Source: CAWCBG01 sp963793845 (GTDB taxonomy: Bacteria > Acidobacteriota > Terriglobia > Terriglobales > Acidobacteriaceae). Taken from it: a DNA stretch of 64,000 bases. The notes beneath the pieces were generated by a model. The model saw nothing but the letters and a program-made list of their open reading frames with translations. It had not been told where the DNA came from and made no database searches. The stretch spans positions 1 through 64,000 of the forward strand of contig CAWCBG010000004.1 of the NCBI GenBank assembly GCA_963793845.1, given 5' to 3'. This document shows positions 1 to 8,301 of the stretch, in pieces (positions within the stretch are counted from its first letter, which is position 1; each line of letters starts with the position of its first letter). The position numbers and the translations under genes were made by a program.

Positions 1-38
1 TGTCAAGGTAGCGCTCTAACCAACTGAGCTACGCGCCT
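1..38 (-). tRNA. tRNA-Val (GAC anticodon), 5' part only
   Basis: Read on the minus strand, the first 38 bases give a 7-nt acceptor strand (AGGCGCG), TA at positions 8-9, a D stem GCTC/GAGC with the usual AGTTGGTTA loop, a CTACC anticodon stem and a TTGACA loop. The anticodon GAC (window positions 2-4) reads GTC valine codons. The window edge cuts the gene just after the anticodon loop, so the 3' half lies outside. Confidence 0.9.
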
Positions 39-451
39 ATACCGAGGCTGGACTCAACTCATTCTAGCCATACGCGCCGTCACAAGCAAGCGAACGCGGA
101 GCCGCCCAAGCGCTGCTGGCGATGCCCTGGCAACGCGATGCACGCTGGCATTGTCGTTGTCCGCAAGCGCTTCCTGCAATTGATGGAAACTGGGCTCCGC
201 CAGATCAAGATTCTCCCCGGACGACCATGGCGGAGGCATAAACGATACCGTCTTCCCCCACGTCCCGTCTCAGGAAAAGCACTTCCCATGTTCGACAGGG
301 CAGGATAATCTCTCGTGGAGAAGAGCCAGCCCACAAAGCAGCGCAGTACCCCTTATGCGCCGTGCTATGCCATCGCGAAACCCCATCGGTGGCGACGAAA
401 GCTGTGGCACCTTCTTGCGCAGTTAAATCGGCCACCTGATCTGGAGAGTGC
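39..451. other. Intergenic, no gene recognised
   Basis: 413 bases between the tRNA and the first protein gene. Open frames cross it on both strands, but none has a ribosome binding site or a recognisable product, and the longer minus-strand frames only run antisense into the next gene. I see no clear promoter or hairpin. Confidence 0.5.
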
Positions 452-1090
452 ATGAAAGGTTTTCTGCTGACCGTTTGTCTTATAGTTCCGGCCCTGCTCT
501 GGTCGCAAAACACGCCGCCTGCGACGGAGGGCGCTGCCGCCACCAGCTCCACGCAGGCTTCCGAAACGACGCCGCCCCCTCCCGCGAAGCCTGCCAGCCA
601 GGAACGCATGTTCTTTCCCAAGGACTGGTACTGGGGATGGGCACAGTTCGACCTGGCGCCTCCCCATAACGAGATCGATCCCAACCTGTGCGCGGCGAAT
701 GCCGGTCAGTACGGCGGAGCCAACTCGCAGTGCAGTGCCTTTGCCCGATATATGATCTCCGGCGTAGCCGAAATGCGGCCGTTTGGACGTACTCAACTGC
801 GACGGCTCATGTTCTTCTTCGATCCCAACTTCACCTTTGGCAAGAACGTTCCGCAATATCTGTATACCTGGTCGTGGTCGGGAATCGGGATGGAATACGC
901 CTGGGGTGTGGGGGTTGACTTACCCAAGCGCTTCGAATTCCGCTACACCGGACATCCTCTGATGCAGACATTCGGCGCCCGGAGCCAAGCACTAGGACCG
1001 GCATGGCTCGGGCCGAATGGTCCGTGGGGCCGTTACAACACCATCGGCGTACGGAAATATTTTGGGACGAGGCGGGCAGGTACGGACTAG
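452..1090 (+). CDS. Exported hypothetical protein, possible outer-membrane beta-barrel
   Basis: A 212-residue protein of unknown function. Residues 1-19 form a signal peptide ending around LLWSQ. Residues 20-50 are a low-complexity linker rich in Ala, Thr, Ser and Pro (PPPPAKP). The rest is rich in aromatic residues and glycine in short alternating stretches (MFFFDPNF, YLYTWSWSG, KRFEFRYTG) and ends in charged residues, as in small outer-membrane barrels. Export is supported by the signal sequence; the barrel is inferred from composition only. The next genes are a toxin-antitoxin pair, which gives no functional clue. Confidence 0.6.
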   Translation: MKGFLLTVCLIVPALLWSQNTPPATEGAAATSSTQASETTPPPPAKPASQERMFFPKDWYWGWAQFDLAPPHNEIDPNLCAANAGQYGGANSQCSAFARYMISGVAEMRPFGRTQLRRLMFFFDPNFTFGKNVPQYLYTWSWSGIGMEYAWGVGVDLPKRFEFRYTGHPLMQTFGARSQALGPAWLGPNGPWGRYNTIGVRKYFGTRRAGTD

Positions 1091-1144
1091 GAGAACGGCC
1101 TCGACTCTGGGCGCCCCCGGTGTATGATCGTCGCAGGAGCGGCC

Positions 1145-1399
1145 GTGCGCGATAACGGAACCGACTACAACGAGAGGATTTTGCGCGATCCAGGTGTCTG
1201 TGGCGGAGAACCGGTGTTCCGAGGAACCCGCGTCACGCTGCGAACCGTACTCGCCAGCTTGGCAGCAGGGGATTCGCCCGAAGAGCTCACCGCTGAGTTC
1301 CCCAGCTTGAAGATTGAGGATATCCGGGCTGCGATTGCGTTTGCGGCTGCTTCCGCCCAGGAGGATATCCCGATTCCCGCAATTCCTTCCTTTCGATGA
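1145..1399 (+). CDS. DUF433 domain antitoxin-like protein
   Basis: An 84-residue DUF433 protein. The family core is visible as RILRDPGVCGGEPVFRGTRV followed by a helical part with SPEELTAEFPSLKIEDIRAAI. DUF433 proteins have a winged-helix-like fold and are usually the antitoxin or DNA-binding partner of a PIN-like toxin. I chose the GTG at 1145 because AGGAG sits 5 bases upstream; an in-frame ATG at 1124 has no such site. The stop overlaps the ATG of the DUF5615 gene by 4 bases (ATGA), so the two are translationally coupled. As an antitoxin it would be expected to bind the toxin and repress its own promoter (family knowledge, not seen here). Confidence 0.82.
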   Translation: MRDNGTDYNERILRDPGVCGGEPVFRGTRVTLRTVLASLAAGDSPEELTAEFPSLKIEDIRAAIAFAAASAQEDIPIPAIPSFR

Positions 1400-1770
1400 A
1401 GATCAAGCTCGATGAGAACCTTCCGGTGAGCATGGCCAGCCATCTGCGCACGTTAGGGCATGACGTCGATACCACACTGGACGAGCAGTTGACAGGCAGA
1501 CCCGATACTGACGTGTGGAACGCTGCTCAACGCGAGTTGAGATTTCTCGTCACCCAAGACTTGGACTTTTCCGATATCCGGACCTTCGAGCCAGGTAAAC
1601 ACAAGGGCATTCTATTAGTTCGGCTGCACGCGCCCGACAGACAAAGCCTGATTCAACGGGTCAGAAGCTTGTTCGAGACGGAACAGGTTGAAGCGTGGAG
1701 CGGGTGTTTCGTCGTCGCCACGGAGCGAAAGGTTCGAATCGTGCGAGCTGGGTCGACCGAGCCGACATGA
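1396..1770 (+). CDS. DUF5615 PIN-like toxin
   Basis: A 124-residue DUF5615 (PIN-like) protein. It opens with the family signature KIKLDENLPVSMASHLRTLGHDV, whose Asp/Glu pair corresponds to a PIN metal-binding site, and has a second acidic patch at VTQDLDFSDIRTF. PIN-like toxins are metal-dependent RNases. The gene overlaps the upstream DUF433 antitoxin by 4 bases, the standard arrangement for this module. The C-terminus (ATERKVRIVRAG) also matches the family. Whether the pair acts as an addiction module or a growth regulator cannot be told from the sequence. Confidence 0.82.
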   Translation: MKIKLDENLPVSMASHLRTLGHDVDTTLDEQLTGRPDTDVWNAAQRELRFLVTQDLDFSDIRTFEPGKHKGILLVRLHAPDRQSLIQRVRSLFETEQVEAWSGCFVVATERKVRIVRAGSTEPT

Positions 1771-1780
1771 ATCATCCGGT

Positions 1781-2179
1781 CTATCTCTTTGGCCTGGGAT
1801 AATGCGCGATTACGACGGTGCCAATTCCACCGCGCGGGCGGAATTCGCCCTTCACTTCGGCCCACTTCGGGTTGCTGGCTCGAACCACGTCTTCCAGCAC
1901 ACGATTGACGACATTCTCCTGAAAGATTCCGAGATTGCGATACGCGGTCAGATATTCCTTCAAGGACTTCAGTTCAAGGCAAACCTCGTCGGGCATATAG
2001 CGAATCCAGAGAGTGCCGAAATCGGGCAGTCCAGTCTTGGGACAGACCGAGGTAAATTCCGGAATGTCGATGACAATCTCGTAGTTGGGAAACTGGTTCG
2101 GCCAGGTTTCGATCTCGGGGAACTCAGCGTCCAGGCCAGACTCGGCGTGCTGGGGAGTGTAGCGTTGACTCTTTGCCAT
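1781..2179 (-). CDS. queF: NADPH-dependent 7-cyano-7-deazaguanine reductase QueF (type I)
   Basis: A 132-residue cytoplasmic enzyme that reduces preQ0 to preQ1 with two NADPH in the queuosine tRNA-modification pathway. The catalytic cysteine is C46 in TSVCPKTGLPDF, and the proton-donor Asp is D53. The QueF signature ELKSLKEY spans residues 69-76. The length matches the short unimodular (type I) family; the longer E. coli type is about 280 residues. The gene converges on the toxin-antitoxin pair, with 10 bases between stop codons. No other queuosine gene and no preQ1 riboswitch were seen nearby. Confidence 0.95.
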   Translation of the reverse strand: MAKSQRYTPQHAESGLDAEFPEIETWPNQFPNYEIVIDIPEFTSVCPKTGLPDFGTLWIRYMPDEVCLELKSLKEYLTAYRNLGIFQENVVNRVLEDVVRASNPKWAEVKGEFRPRGGIGTVVIAHYPRPKR

Positions 2180-2425
2180 AAAACCATTGTAAGGGTGGCG
2201 CCGTCGTTGCCGCAGATGCGCCTGTCGTCCGATTTTCGTTCTTGGGATGTTCGGAGATGTCTAGCAGCCTCAAAAGTGGCCGACCAGCCTCCGGTTGAAC
2301 GCGTCCTTGCTGACTCGGAAACATCCAATACTGGAAATCCACTCAGGATCAGGCTCTCAGGTGCACCGGTAGGACTCAGCGGGTCGAGTAGTGTCCTACG
2401 CTATACTTGAAGGTTTGGATTTTCG

Positions 2426-3685
2426 ATGGCGGCTCAAACGGAAACCGGCAAAACGCATGTAAGAAGCCGGAGGACATGGATTATTGTCCTCGGCCTGGTC
2501 CTGGCGATGATTGTGCTTGGCGCCTCCGTTTCCTTTCGGCGCTCGCAGGTCGCTATCCGGACCGGTATCACCACCCGGGAAACCATCACGGCCGGCATTT
2601 CTACCAATGGTCAGATCGAACCGATAAACAACTTCGAGGCACACGCACCGGACGCGACCACGGTGAAGAAAATCTTGGTGCACCAGGGCGACTGGGTTAA
2701 GCCCGGCCAGATGCTGCTGCTGCTGGACGATGCTCCTGCCCGGGCACAGGCAGCGCGAGCGGAAGCGCAACTACGTGGTGCTGAGGCGGACATCTCCACG
2801 GTTTCCGACGGAGGCACCCAGGAAGAACTGATGGAGACCCGCAACGCGTTGGTGAAAGCAAAGGCCGACCGCGATGCTGCGCAACGTAATCTGCAATCCA
2901 TGCAACGCCTGGTGCAGAGCGGCGCCGCTTCCCAGGCTGAGGTGGAAGCCGCAACCAACCAGTTCCGCGTGGCCGAGTCGAATGTTCAAACTTTGCAGCA
3001 GAAGCTGAAGGACCGCTACTCACCGCAGGAAGTGGAACACGTTCACGCGCAAGCGACAGAGGCTCAGGCATCACTGGCGGCGGCTCGGGAGTTGCTAAGG
3101 AATTCCAACATCGTAACGCCCATCGAAGGAATGGTTTACTCGTTGCCAGTGCATCGAGGGAACTTCGTCAACACCGGCGATCTCCTGGTTCAGGTAGGCG
3201 ACCTGCACAAAGTGCGGGTGCGCACCTTCGTTGACGAGCCCGAAATCGGCAAACTGCAGAAAGGGCAAGCAGTCGAAGTGACTTGGGACGCCTTCCCCGG
3301 CCGGGTATGGAAGGGGATGGTCGATTCGTTGCCGACGAATGTGGTCCAGCGTGGAACCCGCATGGTAGGCGAGATGACGTGCGTCATCGAGAATGACGAT
3401 CTGAAGTTGCTGCCCAACACCAATGTCAGCGTATCGATCATCACCGCCCGGCACGAGAACGTGCTCACGGTTCCCCGCGAAGCCATTCACCAGGACGCCA
3501 GCGGTTTGTATGTCTACCAGGTGGTGAACGGGGAATTGAAGCGGCGTGACGTAAAGACGTCGGTCGCGGACCTGACCCGTGTCGAGGTCACCAGCGGCCT
3601 TAAAGACAATGCCGTGCTCGCGCTGGGGGCCGTTAACATGCAGTCGCTGCGCGACGGGATGCCGGTCAAGATCGTTAACCAATGA
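2426..3685 (+). CDS. HlyD-family periplasmic adaptor (membrane fusion protein)
   Basis: A 419-residue membrane fusion protein. One N-terminal transmembrane helix (about residues 17-36) anchors it in the inner membrane. A first lipoyl half (VKKILVHQGDWVKPGQ) is followed by a long coiled-coil hairpin (about residues 105-215, rich in Ala, Glu, Gln and Arg), a second lipoyl half (NIVTPIEGMVYSLPVHRGNFV) and a beta-barrel domain. Such proteins bridge an inner-membrane pump to TolC. The stop overlaps the start of the TPR gene by 4 bases, and a TolC gene follows, so this is one operon. No ABC or RND pump gene is present in the operon, so the energising partner must be elsewhere. Confidence 0.9.
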   Translation: MAAQTETGKTHVRSRRTWIIVLGLVLAMIVLGASVSFRRSQVAIRTGITTRETITAGISTNGQIEPINNFEAHAPDATTVKKILVHQGDWVKPGQMLLLLDDAPARAQAARAEAQLRGAEADISTVSDGGTQEELMETRNALVKAKADRDAAQRNLQSMQRLVQSGAASQAEVEAATNQFRVAESNVQTLQQKLKDRYSPQEVEHVHAQATEAQASLAAARELLRNSNIVTPIEGMVYSLPVHRGNFVNTGDLLVQVGDLHKVRVRTFVDEPEIGKLQKGQAVEVTWDAFPGRVWKGMVDSLPTNVVQRGTRMVGEMTCVIENDDLKLLPNTNVSVSIITARHENVLTVPREAIHQDASGLYVYQVVNGELKRRDVKTSVADLTRVEVTSGLKDNAVLALGAVNMQSLRDGMPVKIVNQ

Positions 3686-4635
3686 AGTTCCTGAGGTCCA
3701 AGACTATCGCGACGCTAGGCCTGTTGCTGCTGGTAACCAGCGTTAGTGCCGCCGATCCGGCTGCGGTGGATCTGCTCTCGCGCGGCCAGATGAATGACGC
3801 AATCCGTTTGCTGGTGACGCGGGATGATGCCGAATCGCTGCACCTGCTGTCGCGGGCTTACTACGCTATTGAAGATTGGGACTCGGCGGTCCGAGCGGGC
3901 GAGCGCGCCGTGAGTCTGCGGCCTGACGCGGCCAGCTACCATCTGTGGCTTGCCAGAGAGTACGGCCAGAAGGCAGCGGACTCGAATCCCTTGAAGGCTG
4001 CCGGCATCGCGCGGAAAGCGAAGAACGAATTTGAGCTCGCGGTCCGTCTCGATCCAGCCAACGTGCAGGGCCGCGCCGACCTCTCGGAATATTATGTGGA
4101 AGCACCCGCCATTATGGGCGGCGGCCTCGATAAGGCTCGCGAGCAGGCCGCGCTGATGCAAAAATACGATCCGGCGATGTCGCACTGGATCCTGGGCAAG
4201 ATCGCCGAGAAGGAGAAACGCTGGGACGAGGCCGAACGCGAATATATGGCCGGCGTGCAGGTAACCAAGAATCCGGCAGACTACTGGTTGCAGGTGGCTT
4301 CGCTCCAGTGCAAGCGTGGCCAATTGGACCAGATGCAGAAAACGGTGCAGATTGCCATTGCGCAACAGAACAAGCCCCCTGAAACTTACTTCGACGGAGC
4401 TAGCGTCTTGTATGAAGGGGGCCGTGACTTTCCTGCCGCCGTACAATATCTGAAGGACTATCTGGCTTCGGGACAGCTGGTGGAAGATGCACCGGCGTTT
4501 CGGGCACATTACCTGCTGGGCCGTGTCTACGAGGGCATGGGTAACCGCGCCGCGGCCGCGGCGGAGTATCAGGCTTCCCTGTCGCTGGCTTCGGGCTTCG
4601 CGCCGGCACGGACGGCTCTCAACCAGATGCAGTAG
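3682..4635 (+). CDS. Exported TPR-repeat protein
   Basis: A 317-residue protein with a signal peptide (residues 1-23, ending SVSAA) and tetratricopeptide-like repeats over most of its length, for example DWDSAVRAGERAVSLRPDAASYHLWLAREYG and the later KRWDEAEREYMAGVQV and GNRAAAAAEYQASLSLASG segments. It is likely a periplasmic scaffold. It is translationally coupled to the HlyD gene (4-base overlap) and ends 13 bases before the TolC gene. A TPR protein between an adaptor and TolC suggests a role in assembling or tuning the export complex (inference). No catalytic motif is visible. Confidence 0.85.
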   Translation: MKFLRSKTIATLGLLLLVTSVSAADPAAVDLLSRGQMNDAIRLLVTRDDAESLHLLSRAYYAIEDWDSAVRAGERAVSLRPDAASYHLWLAREYGQKAADSNPLKAAGIARKAKNEFELAVRLDPANVQGRADLSEYYVEAPAIMGGGLDKAREQAALMQKYDPAMSHWILGKIAEKEKRWDEAEREYMAGVQVTKNPADYWLQVASLQCKRGQLDQMQKTVQIAIAQQNKPPETYFDGASVLYEGGRDFPAAVQYLKDYLASGQLVEDAPAFRAHYLLGRVYEGMGNRAAAAAEYQASLSLASGFAPARTALNQMQ

Positions 4636-4648
4636 CGGAAAGCATTCG

Positions 4649-5998
4649 ATGGATTTCTTACTTCGTGGGATGAAGTCGCCCGGAGTCGTTTCAACGGCGA
4701 AATGCCTGGCGCTCGCGAACGTTCTCATGACCGCAATGGCTTTTGCCGCTGCGGCGGGGCCAGAACCCGTCGAACCGCTTTCCTTTCGCAAGGCGATGGA
4801 GCTGTCGCTGGAGCATAGCGGCGTGATGGGAATAGCCGCTGCCAATCAGTTCCGCGCGCGTAAGGCCTACGAAGAGACCCGCAACTACTACATTCCCCGA
4901 TTGACGGTTGGCTCGGGGCTGGGCTATTCGTATGGCTTTCCCCTCACGCTGGAAGGCTCGGCCCCGTCAGCGGTCAATTTCACTTCCGTACAGTCTCTTC
5001 TGAATCCGTCACTCCGGCAATTTCTGAAAGCGGCAAAGATTGACTGGCAGGCAACCTCGCTTGATGTGCAGGACAAGCGCAACGCCGTAATCCTTGATGC
5101 GGCACTCGCCTATGCCGAACTGGAACAGCTTTCCAGTAAAATCAAGACATTGACCGAGGCGCAAAGTGCAGCCGAGAAGGCCGAGTCCATAACCAATCAG
5201 CGGTTGCAACAAGGTGTGGACAGTAAGCTCAACCTGACCAAGAGCCAGTTGGTGGTGGCGCGCATTCGGCTACGCATTGCCGAAGCGCAGGGGCAGTCGG
5301 ATGTCTTGCGCGAGCACCTCTCCCGGCTGACCGGACTCCCTGCAGATGAAATACAGGTGGCCTCCGCTTCCATGCCGGAGTTGCCGCTGATTTCGCAGGA
5401 CGACGATCTGGCGGCCCTGGCCGTGGCCAACAGCCTCACGGTCAAGCAGGCAGAGGAAAAGGCAAAAGCGCAGGAGGTCCGGGCAAAGGGCGAGCACCGG
5501 GAACTGTGGCCCACGGCGGATCTAGCTACCCAGTACGCGTACTTGGCCCGCTTTAATAACTACGATCTTTATTACGCGCACTACGTGGCCAATAACTTTG
5601 CCGGCGGCCTGAATATCAAATTTCCGTTCTTTAACTCAGTGCAGAAGGCACACGCTCAGCAGGCCGACGCGGACGCCATCATTGCCCGCAAGCAGGCCGA
5701 GTTGACGAAGAACCAGGTCAGCGAAGATGCCCTGAAACTCCAGCGCTCTCTGCGTCAGCTGGCGGCCGCCAGAGACGTGGCCAAGCTGGAATGGCAGGTC
5801 GCGACCGGCGACCTCGAGGGGATCCAGGGGCGGGTGGACACGGGTAATGCCAACCTGCGTGATCTGCAGGACGCTCAGCTCGATGTCGACGACAAATACG
5901 CCGGGTACCTGGACTCGGAATTTGAGCTCAGCCGGGCCGAGTTGCAACTCTTGAGGCTTACCGGTGAACTGGAAAATTGGGCCATTCCACCTCGTTAA
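4649..5998 (+). CDS. TolC-family outer-membrane efflux protein
   Basis: A 449-residue outer membrane factor. It has a signal sequence ending in an Ala-rich stretch (MAFAAAAG), then two repeats of long amphipathic helices typical of TolC, with RLQQGVDSKLNLTKSQLVVARIRLRIAEAQ and VDTGNANLRDLQDAQLDVDDKYAGYLDSEFELSRAELQLLRLTG as the two helix-barrel segments. The frame is open upstream to 4487, but ATG 4649 follows the TPR stop by 13 bases, has GGAAAG in front and yields the signal peptide. It completes an HlyD-TPR-TolC operon. Substrate unknown. Confidence 0.9.
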   Translation: MDFLLRGMKSPGVVSTAKCLALANVLMTAMAFAAAAGPEPVEPLSFRKAMELSLEHSGVMGIAAANQFRARKAYEETRNYYIPRLTVGSGLGYSYGFPLTLEGSAPSAVNFTSVQSLLNPSLRQFLKAAKIDWQATSLDVQDKRNAVILDAALAYAELEQLSSKIKTLTEAQSAAEKAESITNQRLQQGVDSKLNLTKSQLVVARIRLRIAEAQGQSDVLREHLSRLTGLPADEIQVASASMPELPLISQDDDLAALAVANSLTVKQAEEKAKAQEVRAKGEHRELWPTADLATQYAYLARFNNYDLYYAHYVANNFAGGLNIKFPFFNSVQKAHAQQADADAIIARKQAELTKNQVSEDALKLQRSLRQLAAARDVAKLEWQVATGDLEGIQGRVDTGNANLRDLQDAQLDVDDKYAGYLDSEFELSRAELQLLRLTGELENWAIPPR

Positions 5999-6094
5999 TC
6001 GACCGTTGGCTGCGAACCTCGAAAAGCATCTAACTTTAGTGATAGCAAGGGTTTCGGCGACCGCCGAACAAATGTTAGGATGGAAGCTACCAGT

Positions 6095-7624
6095 ATGCCG
6101 TTAAAAACACTTTTCCTGAATCCACCCTCGTTTGAGAACTACGATGGCGGCGCCAGTTCGCGCTGGCCAGCCACCCGCGAGATCGAGTCCTATTGGTACC
6201 CGGTCTGGCTGGCTTATCCGGCCGGAATGCTGGAAGGCTCCCGTATGCTCGACGCTCCGCCCCATCACGTGAGCGCGGAAGAGACCATCCAGATCGGCAA
6301 GGACTTCGATTTTCTGGTGCTGTTTACCAGCACGCCCGGCTTCCCCGGCGACATCGGGCTGGCAGCGGCTATGAAGGCCGCCAATCCCAAGCTGAAGATC
6401 TGCTTTGTCGGCCCGCATGTGACTACCCTTCCCGAGCGGTCTCTCAGCGAAGGGCAGGCAATCGACTTCGTGGTGCGTCGCGAGTTTGATTACGCGACTG
6501 TTGAATACGCAAACGGCAAGCCGCTGAATGAAATTCTTGGCGTGTCGTATCGCGGACCGGACGGCAAGATCGTGCACAATCCCGATCGTCCTGCCGTCGC
6601 CAATCTGGACGAGATGCCCGACGTTGTGGACGTCTACAAGCGTGACATCGATCCACGCCGTTACAACGTGCCGTTTCTGCTCTATCCATTCGTGTCGCTT
6701 TACACCACCCGTGGCTGTCCGGCTCAGTGTACCTTCTGCCTGTGGCCGCAGACGTTGAGTGGACATCCGTGGCGCAAGCGTTCGTCCGATGCGGTCGCCG
6801 CGGAAATGAAGAAGGCCATGCAGTATTGGCCGTGGGTGAAGGAGTTCTTCTTCGACGACGACACCTTCAACATCCAGAAGGCACGCACCATCGAGCTTTG
6901 CGAAAAGCTGAAGCCGCTGAAGATGACTTGGTCCTGCACCTCGCGTGTCACCACCGACTACGAGACGCTGAAGGCCATGAAGGAAGCCGGCTGTCGCCTC
7001 CTGATCGTGGGCTATGAATCAGGCGATCCGCAAATTCTCAAGAACATCAAGAAGGGCGCAACGGTTGAGCGGGCCCGCCAGTTCACCAAGGATTGCAAGA
7101 AACTGGGATTGCTCGTCCATGGCGACTTCATCCTCGGCTTGCCCGGCGAGACCAAGGAAACGATTCGCCGCACCATCGACTTCGCCAAGGAACTGGACGT
7201 CGAGACCATCCAGGTTTCTGTGGCTCACGCTTATCCCGGAACTGAACTCTACGACTACGCGAAGGCCAATGGCTTCATCCTGAACGAAGGCGCCAAGATG
7301 GTCGACGAGGGTGGACACCAGGTCGCCATGATCGAGTATCCGGGCCTGCCTCGCGATTACGTCATGGAGATGGTGCATCGTTTCTATGATGAGTACTACT
7401 TCCGGCCGAAGGCGATCTTCCGCATCGTACGCAAAGCGGTCTTCAACAACGAAGAACGCAAGCGTCTGTACAAGGAAGCCACTGCCTTCATGAAGCTGCG
7501 TGCGGCCCGTAACCGCGCCGTTAAGGAAGCGCGCAACCAGCCCAAACCGGTCGCTCCTCCTCCCACGACGGGCACGCCCACCGACGGACAGAAGACGGAA
7601 ACGGCTGAAGTGGTGAACGCGTAG
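6095..7624 (+). CDS. hpnJ: Hopanoid-associated B12-binding radical SAM protein HpnJ
   Basis: A 509-residue radical SAM enzyme matching HpnJ. HpnJ contracts the sugar-derived side chain to form the cyclitol ether head group of bacteriohopanepolyols. Residues 1-150 form a cobalamin-binding-like domain. The radical SAM [4Fe-4S] motif is CPAQCTFC (C208, C212, C215), followed by the family sequence LWPQTLSGHPWRKRSSDAV and VKEFFFDDDTFN. Later motifs IVGYESGDPQILKNIKKG and GDFILGLPGETKETI also fit. ATG 6095 has GGAAG 8 bases upstream; ATG 6080 has none. The C-terminal ~35 residues are a Pro/Thr-rich tail beyond the usual family end. No squalene-hopene cyclase or other hpn gene is in the window. Confidence 0.85.
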   Translation: MPLKTLFLNPPSFENYDGGASSRWPATREIESYWYPVWLAYPAGMLEGSRMLDAPPHHVSAEETIQIGKDFDFLVLFTSTPGFPGDIGLAAAMKAANPKLKICFVGPHVTTLPERSLSEGQAIDFVVRREFDYATVEYANGKPLNEILGVSYRGPDGKIVHNPDRPAVANLDEMPDVVDVYKRDIDPRRYNVPFLLYPFVSLYTTRGCPAQCTFCLWPQTLSGHPWRKRSSDAVAAEMKKAMQYWPWVKEFFFDDDTFNIQKARTIELCEKLKPLKMTWSCTSRVTTDYETLKAMKEAGCRLLIVGYESGDPQILKNIKKGATVERARQFTKDCKKLGLLVHGDFILGLPGETKETIRRTIDFAKELDVETIQVSVAHAYPGTELYDYAKANGFILNEGAKMVDEGGHQVAMIEYPGLPRDYVMEMVHRFYDEYYFRPKAIFRIVRKAVFNNEERKRLYKEATAFMKLRAARNRAVKEARNQPKPVAPPPTTGTPTDGQKTETAEVVNA

Positions 7625-7628
7625 ATTT

Positions 7629-7848
7629 TGAAAGGGCACGGCGATAGCCGTGCCGAAACATTTCGAATACCAAGCCGGCTTTAGAGGCTGCTGAAAAACT
7701 CAAAAGTAGATCCCTCCTCGGCCTGAAGGCCTCGTCGGGATGACCACAAACAAGGACCTTGTGAGGGCGCACCTGAATAAAGGTGCGCCCCTTCAACATC
7801 TGGCCTTCCAAAGAGTTTTTCAGCAGCCTCTAAAGCCGTGCCCTTTCA
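7629..7848. repeat. MITE-like element with interrupted 36-bp terminal inverted repeat
   Basis: The right arm, 7813-7848, begins GAGTTTTTCAGCAGCCTCTA and continues through GCCGTGCCCTTTCA. Its reverse complement matches 7677-7701 perfectly, and the last 14 bases match 7629-7642 perfectly. The left arm is therefore split by about 35 bases that include their own small hairpin (GGCACGGC/GCCGTGCC). The interior carries palindromes around GGCCTGAAGGCC and GGTGCGCC. A related copy lies at 33519-33672, a fragment at about 8735-8800 on the other strand, and a partial one at about 20380-20460. No transposase is encoded. Confidence 0.7.
7635..7654 (+). terminator. Possible weak hairpin terminator after hpnJ
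   Basis: GGCACGGC (7635-7642) pairs perfectly with GCCGTGCC (7647-7654) across a 4-base loop, starting 11 bases after the hpnJ stop. No T-run follows, so it may simply be part of the repeat element. Confidence 0.3.
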
Positions 7849-7863
7849 CCACGGATCAAGCCT

Positions 7864-8301
7864 TTGACCTTTCGCAAATACCTTGTGCTGCTGGCCGTCG
7901 TCATCTTCGCTTCAAGCGGCGATGCCAGTCTGGCCCGCGGAATGAAGGATTTTGGGGCAGTAACGATGGGCAATTTCTCCCATCTACTCACTGCCCTTCT
8001 CAGTCCCTGGATCATCGGCGGCATCGGACTGCTGATGCTCTTCTTCGCCTGCTATCTCTCCGCCCTGTCGTGGGCTGATCTCACCTACGTTCTTCCCGCC
8101 ACCGCTCTGAGCTATGTATTGATGGCTCTGCTCGGTAAGTATTTCCTGCACGAAGATGTCACGCTTTGGCGCTGGGTCGGAATTGCCCTGATCACAGCGG
8201 GTGTCGGCTTCGTGGCCAGCGGACCGGAGAAGACGCCCGGGGCGCATCGCTCTCATGGTGTCGGGCTTCCGCTGGCGCACAACCTCGAGGATGAAGCATG
8301 A
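7864..8301 (+). CDS. Half-size DMT (EamA/EmrE-like) membrane protein, first of a pair
   Basis: A 145-residue protein with about four transmembrane helices, the size of one EamA half. The last helices contain the family pattern LPATALSYVLMALLGKYFLHEDVTLWRWVGIALITAGVGF. Such halves work as hetero- or homodimers, as in SMR pumps and the ArnE/ArnF lipid-sugar flippase. The start is a TTG at 7864, the only start that includes the first hydrophobic segment. Its last codons overlap the ATG of the next half-transporter by 4 bases, so the two are almost certainly co-translated partners. Substrate unknown; a link to the upstream hopanoid gene is only positional. Confidence 0.75.
   Translation: MTFRKYLVLLAVVIFASSGDASLARGMKDFGAVTMGNFSHLLTALLSPWIIGGIGLLMLFFACYLSALSWADLTYVLPATALSYVLMALLGKYFLHEDVTLWRWVGIALITAGVGFVASGPEKTPGAHRSHGVGLPLAHNLEDEA

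Noticed and set aside
98..441. Minus-strand frames upstream of the first protein gene considered as a partial gene
   Set aside because: No domain and no start signals; they continue antisense into the 452-1090 gene.
1781..2425. A preQ1 riboswitch for queF was looked for
   Set aside because: I could not find the short C-rich pseudoknot pattern upstream of the queF start on the minus strand.
3715..4845. A 376-codon minus-strand frame opposite the TPR gene
   Set aside because: Shadow of the TPR/TolC coding sequence; no ribosome binding site and no recognisable domain.
2426..5998. HlyD-TPR-TolC considered as a complete MacAB- or RND-type pump operon
   Set aside because: No ABC ATPase or RND pump gene is present in or beside the operon.
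7629..7848. Inverted repeats considered as an insertion sequence
   Set aside because: No transposase frame inside; too short. Kept as a MITE-like repeat only.
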